Below, one piece after another: positions 1-5,500 of a DNA stretch of 5,717 bases. This DNA comes from Caldifarciminota bacterium (lineage in GTDB: Bacteria > Hydrothermota > 32-111 > QNBC01): the NCBI GenBank assembly GCA_015486655.1, contig WFRF01000040.1:1-5717 (forward strand), read 5' to 3'. A model generated the notes under the pieces. It worked only from the letters and a program-made list of their open reading frames with translations. It did not search any database and was not told the origin of the DNA. Made by a program: the position numbers and the translations under genes. Position 1 is the first letter of the stretch. Each line of letters opens with the position of its first letter.

Positions 1-77
1 AAAGAATCATTGGCAACGATGGAATTAATTAAACCTAAGGATGGTTGTTTAATTATTGATTTGATTGCAGTATTCAT
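1..77 (-). CDS. 5' end of an unidentified minus-strand gene (partial)
   Basis: Reading leftwards, an ATG at 77-75 opens a frame that stays free of stops to the window edge (25 codons, beginning MNTAIKSIIKQPSLGL). The start is supported by GGGAGGT at 89-83, five A residues upstream of the ATG, which is as strong a Shine-Dalgarno match as those of the two large plus-strand genes. The N-terminus is not a convincing signal peptide: after Lys10 there is Gln-Pro, and no long hydrophobic run is visible. The product is not recognisable from 25 residues, and a soluble cytoplasmic protein or a membrane protein with a later first helix both fit. It points away from the repeat-rich region, so its promoter should lie within about 78-220. 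The AT-rich DNA there gives no unambiguous -35/-10 pair. The call rests on the ribosome site and the open frame only. Confidence 0.55.
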   Translation of the reverse strand, partial: MNTAIKSIIKQPSLGLINSIVANDS

Positions 78-82
78 TTTTT

Positions 83-89
83 ACCTCCC
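83..89 (-). promoter_or_regulatory. Ribosome binding site of the partial minus-strand gene
   Basis: GGGAGGT on the minus strand, five bases before the ATG at 77-75. It is the main reason to believe a real gene starts here rather than a chance open frame. Confidence 0.55.
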
Positions 90-227
90 AAATTATTGTT
101 TCAAGAATATGCAAGCTGTACCCGTAATTAAATCATTATTTTTATACAATTTATTGACCTATTAGTTTCGTTAAAAATCAACCACGTAATTTCGACCAAT
201 TTTTGATTTTGTTAACCCGAATCTTCA

Positions 228-260
228 GTTGTGGGGATGTGCAAGCACAATCACCCCAAC
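228..260. repeat. Imperfect inverted repeat (intergenic)
   Basis: The centre is a perfect TGTGC-AA-GCACA palindrome (238-249). GGGG at 233-236 can pair with CCCC at 254-257 after a small asymmetric interruption, and TTGTGGGG on the left roughly mirrors CCCCAAC on the right. A near-direct repeat, CTTCAGTTGTG at 223-233 and CTTCAATTGTG at 275-285 (10 of 11 bases), overlaps its left arm and lies beyond its right arm. There is no T-run on either side, so it is not a typical terminator. It lies just left of the composite palindromic element at 297-418 and may belong to the same mobile or repeated unit. Function unknown. Confidence 0.4.
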
Positions 261-296
261 CACAAAACACTCACCTTCAATTGTGACAAATTTAAT

Positions 297-418
297 GGGG
301 CTAAAGCCCGGTGAGTTTAGTTCTCCTTTTAAGCCGTCGAATAAATTCGACGGCAATGCTGTGCTTTCAATATTCGGTAAGTAGAGGACAGAAATAAAAT
401 GGCTTTAGCCTTATTTCT
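297..418. repeat. Composite palindromic (REP/MITE-like) element
   Basis: Three nested or adjacent palindromes are visible. GGGCT-AA-AGCCC occupies 298-309. A perfect 10-bp stem with a two-base centre occupies 333-354 (left arm GCCGTCGAAT, right arm ATTCGACGGC). AGAAATAA (390-397) pairs with TTATTTCT (411-418) around GGCTTTAGCC (401-410). GGCTTTAGCC is the exact reverse complement of GGCTAAAGCC at 299-308, so the unit is bounded by a 10-bp terminal inverted repeat about 110 bases apart. The GGGCTAAAGCCC plus GCCGTCG..CGACGGC combination resembles short interspersed repeats I associate with Bacteroidota genomes; that is recollection, not a search. No ORF lies within it. It could be a non-autonomous element mobilised in trans, a REP sequence handled by a RAYT-type transposase, or a structured RNA end. 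Confidence 0.6.
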
Positions 419-442
419 ATTTCATTCTTGAAAAGGATTAAT

Positions 443-536
443 GGATAGTTGGAGGGTTGGATGGGAATGGTTATTGGTTATTGGAAGTGAACACAACAAT
501 TTTCAACTTTACTCATCAAGGTATATCCATCTATCC
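443..536. repeat. Inverted GGATAG-WTGGA pair enclosing a TTATTGG tandem
   Basis: GGATAGTTGGA at 443-453 matches the reverse complement of TCCATCTATCC at 526-536 at 10 of 11 positions. Between them is a GG-rich stretch with a perfect TTATTGG x2 tandem (471-484). The plus strand is open from an ATG at 441 to 662, but that frame has no ribosome site, has low-complexity content, and runs through the next palindromic element, so it is treated as non-coding. The segment lies between two other palindromic elements and is probably part of the same repeat mosaic. Confidence 0.35.
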
Positions 537-550
537 AATCATCCACAACC

Positions 551-627
551 CTGTCATCGCGAGCTATCCCGATTTGTCGGGCCAGGCAGGGCTCCGCTTC
601 TCCTGACGTCGCAGTTTTCAATGACAG
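551..627. repeat. 77-base element with TGTCATYG inverted ends and nested palindromes
   Basis: The ends are exact inverted copies, CTGTCAT at 551-557 and ATGACAG at 621-627. Similarity continues inward: CTGTCATCGCGA on the left, and CTGTCATTG then, after about seven extra bases, CGA on the minus strand from the right. Inside are GAGC (561-564) facing GCTC (591-594), and CCCGA (568-572) facing TCGGG (577-581) across a TTTG loop, giving a nested cruciform-capable structure. Elements beginning TGTCATTGCGAG are a familiar interspersed repeat type in many bacterial genomes, and this looks like a diverged copy. It ends ten bases before the stop codon of the minus-strand sorting-domain relic, so it could also act as that gene's 3' structure. 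Confidence 0.5.
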
Positions 628-812
628 TTTATTTTCCTACTTCATCAAAATCATCTTTTTAACGCTCACAAAATCCCCGGCAGAAAGTCTGTAAAAATAT
701 ATTCTGTTGCTTAGTTTGCTTGCATCAAATTTAACGGAGTAATTTCCCTGTGCTTGACTTTCGGCAACAAGTGTTGCCACCTTACGACCTAAAATATCGT
801 AAACTGTTAAAC

Positions 813-840
813 GTACGGACAGCTCGTAAGCTGTCCCTAC
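813..840. repeat. In-frame palindromic insertion 1 within the sorting-domain relic
   Basis: GGACAGCT (817-824) and AGCTGTCC (829-836) are perfect inverted arms around CGTA. After one mismatch the symmetry continues with GTA (813-815) and TAC (838-840). On the minus strand the segment encodes residues 54-62 (VGTAYELSV), at the variable loop between the YSIP strand and the LTVYDILG strand. The 446-aa protein has only KESNV at the matching place. Palindromes of the GTAGGGACAG..CTGTCCCTAC type are common small interspersed repeats in several bacterial phyla as I recall them. Exact insertion boundaries cannot be fixed from one copy. Confidence 0.55.
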
Positions 841-879
841 AGCAGCAGGGATTGAATATTTTATTGTTGTTGTCGGATT

Positions 880-900
880 ACCTGTCCCGCCACTGGCGGG
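880..900. repeat. In-frame palindromic insertion 2 within the sorting-domain relic
   Basis: CCCGCCA (886-892) and TGGCGGG (894-900) are perfect inverted arms around a single C. With the adjacent six bases (880-885) this makes 21 bases, exactly seven codons (PASGGTG). They are inserted between NPF and NPTTT, where the two other sorting domains in the window read NPFNPTT or NPFNPST without interruption. No target-site duplication is evident. Confidence 0.6.
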
Positions 901-1051
901 AAACGGATTGGGATAGTTTTGAGAGAGAAAACCGTGTCGGTAATTTATTGTTTCTGTCAATTCCGGTAACGCCGCCGTCTGTTGTTTTATAAACCGCATG
1001 GCGTAAGTTAATTCTTGGTTGAAAATAAATAGGAGACATTGTCTTTAATGC

Positions 1052-1080
1052 TTGAATATTTTAAAAAAAAATATTATATT
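1052..1080 (+). promoter_or_regulatory. Candidate promoter for the 446-aa secreted protein gene
   Basis: TTGAAT (1052-1057), a 17-base gap that includes an A-tract, and TATATT (1075-1080) give a sigma70-like arrangement about 50 bases before the ATG at 1129. The surrounding DNA is extremely AT-rich, so a chance match is quite possible. Bacteroidota also use a different -33/-7 promoter type, for which no clean match was found here. Confidence 0.25.
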
Positions 1081-1117
1081 TATATTAATTTAGTTAACAT
1101 AACTTTTATTAAATGAG

Positions 1118-1124
1118 AGGAGGT
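1118..1124 (+). promoter_or_regulatory. Ribosome binding site of the 446-aa gene
   Basis: A full AGGAGGT match lies four bases before the ATG at 1129. It fixes the start and gives a protein with a proper signal peptide. Confidence 0.8.
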
Positions 1125-1128
1125 CTCT

Positions 1129-2469
1129 ATGAAAAGAATTTTAATTGTTTTATTATTTTTTGTTTCTACGGTTTACTTTGCACAGCCGGTAATTGATGGA
1201 AATTTAACTGATAGTCAATATACATCAGTTGCTAAAAAAGCAAACTCTAATAACGGGTTTGGTGATGCTATAGATGTAACAGAAATTGTTTATTACGCAG
1301 ATACAACAAATCATTATTTATATTTGGGAGTGAAGGGTAAATTAAATACTTCCTCTACTGACGCAATTGGAATTTGGTTAAATGTAGCAGGTACAGGCTC
1401 CCCCAACGGTGTAGCTGCCGGCAATGCTCTTGGTGGTGTTTCTGGAGTTGACAGTTATATTAGTGCAGACAGTTCAAATTACAAAGCTGACTTTGAAGTC
1501 GATTACCAATTTGCTTTTAATCCAGGCTCCGATACAACTAATGTCTATTTTGATGCTGCAAAAATGGTGGGAACACCTCTCGCACATTATCAGGGTTCAT
1601 CCGATCAATCAGGTACTTCCACTACAAATGATCAAAGTAATGATACTGTTTTTACTAAAAATAGTGTAACTTGGGCATTTAATAATGATGGAGGAACAGA
1701 TCATGGGTTGGAGATGAAAATTCCATTTTCAGAGATCGGAGCAGATTCGTCTATGGATATTGAAGTTTTTGCTTTTGTAGTTTCAAGTACCGCATATTTT
1801 TCGGATGTAACTGTGCCTGGTAATGTATCAGGTGGTAATCTTGGATTTAATCCTGATTTTGGAAATATAGATGGAGGCCCATTTCACTCGAATGCGGAGC
1901 CTCTCCCTGTAGAGCTTACCTTATTCACAGCGGCAGTTTACGGTAAAAATGTAGAGTTGAACTGGGCAACTGCAACGGAAGTTAATAATTACGGTTTCCA
2001 AGTAGAAAGGCAAAAGGCAAAAGGCAAAAGTGAATGGGATAAAGTAGGTTTTGTTGAAGGCGCGGGAAACAGCAATTCGCCAAAGAGTTACACATTTACG
2101 GATGTAGTAAGCATCGCGGGGAAATATTCATACAGGTTAAAACAAATTGACGTTGACGGTTCTTTTAAGTATTCCGATGTTGTGGAAGTAACCGTTGCAA
2201 CGCCAAGTAAATTCGAACTTTCGCAGAATTATCCCAATCCGTTTAACCCGACGACAGAAATCAGTTTTGATCTGCCGAAAGAAAGTAACGTGAAGTTAAG
2301 CGTATTTAATGTCCTTGGACAAAAAGTCGCCGACTTGCTTAACGAAAAGCTTTCAGCCGGAACGCACAGTGTAAAGTTCGACGGGAGCAATTTAACATCA
2401 GGAATATATTTTTACAAGATGCAGAGTAACGGTTTTACGGCAATCAAAAAAATGATTTTGGTGAAGTAA
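1129..2469 (+). CDS. Secreted T9SS type A sorting-domain protein with N-terminal CBM9/DOMON-like module (446 aa)
   Basis: Residues 1-18 form a Sec signal peptide (MKR, a hydrophobic run, then YFA) with predicted cleavage before Gln19. Residues 19-253 are a beta-rich module opening PVIDGNLTDSQY, then YLYLGVKG (63-70) and EMKIPFSEIG (195-204). This pattern resembles CBM9-like or DOMON-like carbohydrate-binding domains; the match is by eye. Residues 256-357 (PLPVELTLFTAAV ... VELNWATATEVNNYGFQVER) are the FN3-like spacer often seen before T9SS tails. Residues 361-446 are a complete sorting domain: SQNYPNPFNPTT, LSVFNVLGQKV, SGIYFYKM, KKMILVK. The protein should leave the cell by Sec and then T9SS and lie on the surface. 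No catalytic motif is visible, so binding or adhesion is the likeliest role. A hairpin follows the stop. The next gene encodes a larger protein with a related N-terminal module. A heptamer tandem lies in the FN3-like part. Confidence 0.9.
   Translation: MKRILIVLLFFVSTVYFAQPVIDGNLTDSQYTSVAKKANSNNGFGDAIDVTEIVYYADTTNHYLYLGVKGKLNTSSTDAIGIWLNVAGTGSPNGVAAGNALGGVSGVDSYISADSSNYKADFEVDYQFAFNPGSDTTNVYFDAAKMVGTPLAHYQGSSDQSGTSTTNDQSNDTVFTKNSVTWAFNNDGGTDHGLEMKIPFSEIGADSSMDIEVFAFVVSSTAYFSDVTVPGNVSGGNLGFNPDFGNIDGGPFHSNAEPLPVELTLFTAAVYGKNVELNWATATEVNNYGFQVERQKAKGKSEWDKVGFVEGAGNSNSPKSYTFTDVVSIAGKYSYRLKQIDVDGSFKYSDVVEVTVATPSKFELSQNYPNPFNPTTEISFDLPKESNVKLSVFNVLGQKVADLLNEKLSAGTHSVKFDGSNLTSGIYFYKMQSNGFTAIKKMILVK
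2008..2030 (+). repeat. AGGCAAA heptamer tandem (3 units) inside the coding region
   Basis: Three perfect AGGCAAA units fill 2008-2028, followed by AG. They encode R-Q-K-A-K-G-K, a basic, low-complexity stretch (residues 294-300) in a surface loop of the FN3-like domain. Because the unit is seven bases, gain or loss of one copy would shift the frame ahead of the sorting domain, whereas three copies together equal seven codons and keep the frame. Confidence 0.6.
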
Positions 2470-2492
2470 AGAGTTCGTTAATACATTTTATC

Positions 2493-2530
2493 AATAAACT
2501 GCCTCTTCCTTTTAGGAGAGGTAGTTTATT
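2493..2530 (+). terminator. Intrinsic terminator-type hairpin after the 446-aa gene
   Basis: AATAAACT (2493-2500) pairs perfectly with AGTTTATT (2523-2530). The stem continues through a G-T wobble and CCTCT/AGAGG, then a T-G wobble and one C-G, giving about 16 pairs around a six-base loop (2509-2514). The stem begins 23 bases after the stop codon. The downstream tract (CTTCTCCC) is only partly T-rich, so termination may be incomplete and some read-through into the next gene is plausible. The stem's A/T base could itself serve as the T-tract. Confidence 0.7.
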
Positions 2531-2572
2531 CTTCTCCCAGGCATAAATAATAAGATTTTTAAGAGGTCATCT

Positions 2573-5500
2573 ATGAAAACAATTATTTTTCTCATATTGT
2601 CAGTATCATTAATTTACGGGCAGTCTTACCATTCAATAACAATAGACGGAACAAACGATTTCACATCTAATGAAACAATAGCCACCAGCACAGCAGGCTA
2701 CACAAGTTATGTAACTTGGGATAAAAATTATCTATATCTCGGATATTCCGGAAGCGACATAGGGAGCTCGGGATCGGACACAAAATGGATTGTATTTTAT
2801 TTTGATACTGATCCGAAATTAGATCCTGTTTCATCATCCGATGCGGGCACAACGACTGCCGTTGGTTTTAATACACAAAACTGGACATTGCCTTTTAATG
2901 CGGACTATATGCTGCAAATAAGAACAGACAAAGGTTTTAACGGTTTTAAAAAATATATAGGCGGCAATTGGGCGGATTCGTCAACTTCAGGAATTTCGTT
3001 TTACGATAACGATGCAGCAAATTATATTGAAGTAAAAATTCCTTTGTCAAAAATCGGCTCTCCGAAACAAATTAATTTGTTGGGATATTTTATTAACGAA
3101 ACCGCTTTTTCCGAAGCAACTTATGCAATATTTCCTTCGGGGTCATTATCTGACGGATATTATTCTTCCGGTTCTTTTACTAAATATGAGAACTACTATT
3201 TAATCGGTCAGGTTTTTCAAAACATCTCAAACCACGTAAACAATTTTGAATGGCTAATTCATCTTAAAGCTTCCACATCGGAGTTGGCGGACACAAATAT
3301 ATATGCTGGAATGGGCGTTAATTCAACCGACGGATTTGACTCGGGAGTTGATATCGCCAAACCTCCTGCTCCTACAAGCAATTACTTAGATGTATTTTTC
3401 AGTTATCCTGATTGGACAACATCTTTAGGCCCCCGATTTACACGTGATATTAAAAAACGAATTTCTTTAGACAGTACGACATCAATATGGGATTTTAAAA
3501 TCAGTACGGATCAAACATCCCAACAAGTAACAATTAATGCAACTGATTTTGACTTTGTTCCTGCAAATTATGACATTAAACTTTATGATGCGGTTGTTGA
3601 TTCTACACATAATTTGAGAACAAACGGTTCTTATATTTATGTTTCTTCTTCGTCGGCCGGAGAACGAAATTTTAAACTTATTGTTGGAACAACTCTCACT
3701 TCTCCCAATATTACGCCCAATGTTACGTCAATAGATTTTGGAAGCGTAAAAACAAATGCTTCAAAAACAATAAATTTGTTAATTTCAAACTCCGGTGATT
3801 CAACTCTTATCATTTCCAATATTATTTCAACAAATAATTCTGTTTTTACTTTTACGGGAGGAACATCATATAATATTACTTCAAACAATTCGGTTACAAT
3901 ACCTGTTACCTTTTCGCCTAACGCTGCCATTAACTATTCGGAACAATTACAAATTTTAAGCAACGACCCTGATACCGATACTTTGTTTATCGCACTAACC
4001 GGCACCGGAATTGCATTAAAACCACATATCTCAGTCAGCAATACCACATTAAATTTCGATTCCGTAAAAGTTGATTACGACTCAACAATATCTTTTAAGA
4101 TATATAATACGGGAGATACCGTATTAAGCGTTTCAGGTATCAGTTTAAGCAATACCGATTTTTCTTTTGTAGGACCCACCTCTTTTGACATTGCTGTAAA
4201 TGATTCGGTAGAACGCAGCGTTAAATTTACACCGACTGTTGTTTCAACATACACTGACTCATTACAAATTTTCAGTAATGATTCCGATAATGATACTTTA
4301 TCAGTAAGACTAACAGGCTACGGCAGCAAAGCAACATTCGCTAAAAGCTTTACACCGGGATGGCATCTTTTCTCAATTCCTGTTCGTCCCGTAAACAATC
4401 TGGCAGGTGCAGTTATTGGAGATGATATTTCACAATATTTTCTCCTATCGTATAACAGAGCAACCGGCTATGCAAGCGTTGATTCGTTAAGCGAAGGCGT
4501 TGGTTATTGGCTTGGAATAGATTCAGCAACCGTGATAGATGTTAAAGGTACACCTATTGTTGATTCTGTTGAAATAAATTTAAATGCTGGTTGGAATATA
4601 ATTTCTTCTCCCTATGTTAGAAAGTATCCGGTTAATAATATCTATTTTAGAACCGGAACAAACTGGGTAAAGGAATCTGCAGCTGTTGATTCAGGATGGA
4701 TTCAAAACTCTTTTTATTATTATGATGAAAACGACAGCAGTTACTCTGCAACGGATTCCTTATATCAATGGCGTGGAAACTGGATGATGGCATTAACGGA
4801 AAATCTATCCGCCTTATATCTTCATGAACAGACTGCGGGAACGCCTTTGACACCACATGCAGATGAAAGCATCAAAAACAGTAAAAACAATTGGCTGGTT
4901 ACAATCAATGCTGAAAATGAACTAGGAAGGAAAGACAATTTATTAAAATTCGGGGTAAACGAAAATGCTACCGACGGTTTCGATGTCAAGTATGATTTGG
5001 CGAAACCTCCGGTTTCTCCGGGGTACGGGAATGTTCAAACTTATTTTTTACATAGCAAGTGGACTCCTTATTCTTCAAAATTTTCAAGAGACGTCAAAGC
5101 TCCTTTTTCTGAACATCATAATTCAGGTTGGAGTTTTACTGTTAAATCAGCTGTCTCGGGAAACATAACATTACGTTGGGAAAATATTTTAGAGGAATAT
5201 CCCGTTGACTCACTCAGTAATTTAGGCTTATCATTATCAAGCCCGATTATCCCATCAGGTTCAATCGATATGCTAAACAAACACTCTTTTTCTTTTAGTG
5301 CACAGGCTAATATAGCTTATATATTTGGAATTAATTCTGTCCTTGTCGATGTAAATGAAACAAATATGCCTCTGAAATTTGATTTGGAACAAAATTATCC
5401 CAATCCGTTTAATCCTTCGACTGTAATAGAATATACTATTCCTTCAATTTCAAATGAACAAAATTTACGTGTTAAATTATCTGTTTTTGATGTTTTAGGA

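Larger units (their letters stand above)
637..999 (-). pseudogene. Orphan T9SS type A sorting domain, relic of a secreted protein
   Basis: The 120-residue frame is almost entirely a T9SS C-terminal sorting domain. LSQNYPNPF is at residues 25-33, NPTTTIKYSIP at 41-51, LTVYDILGRKV at 64-74, the IYFYRL strand at 100-105, and KKMILMK ends at 120. Such a domain normally follows a signal peptide and cargo domains. Here there is no signal peptide, no cargo and no Shine-Dalgarno before the ATG at 999. The frame stays open upstream only to a stop at 1047-1045. Two insertions break the canonical domain: PASGGTG (residues 34-40) between NPF and NPTTT, and about nine residues near 54-62. Both are encoded by palindromes. 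The usual SGIYFY glycine, present in both other copies in the window, is Arg99 (SNRIYFY), consistent with relaxed selection. Frame preservation over the whole domain suggests recent decay or a piece left by recombination. A short, real protein cannot be excluded. Confidence 0.6.

Noticed and set aside
78..222. Promoter for the minus-strand gene, or an RNA gene
   Set aside because: AT-rich with no convincing -35/-10 or -33/-7 pair on either strand and no stable fold or tRNA-like structure; nothing supportable seen.
297..418. Possible CRISPR array in the repeat region
   Set aside because: Repeats are palindromes of different sequence, not regularly spaced direct repeats with spacers.
441..662. 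Plus-strand open frame of 73 codons
   Set aside because: No ribosome site before the ATG, low-complexity composition, and it runs through the repeat at 551-627 and into the end of the minus-strand sorting domain; open by chance.
750..992. Plus-strand open frame of 80 codons
   Set aside because: Antisense to the recognisable T9SS sorting domain; its sequence shows no domain pattern.
1424..1669. Plus-strand frame of 81 codons inside the 446-aa gene
   Set aside because: Out-of-frame shadow of a gene with clear signal peptide and domains; no ribosome site.
1201..2460. Possible compositional break between the N-terminal module and the FN3/sorting part of the 446-aa gene
   Set aside because: Hand counts give about 37% GC for 1201-1860 and about 40% for 1921-2460; too small a difference to claim separate origins.
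3637..3930. Minus-strand frame of 97 codons inside the 1025-aa gene
   Set aside because: Antisense shadow across the ASH domain; no start signal and no recognisable sequence.
4647..5168. Short frames on both strands (4647-4856 minus, 4965-5168 plus) inside the 1025-aa gene
   Set aside because: They overlap well-defined domains of the real gene and have no ribosome sites or family resemblance.
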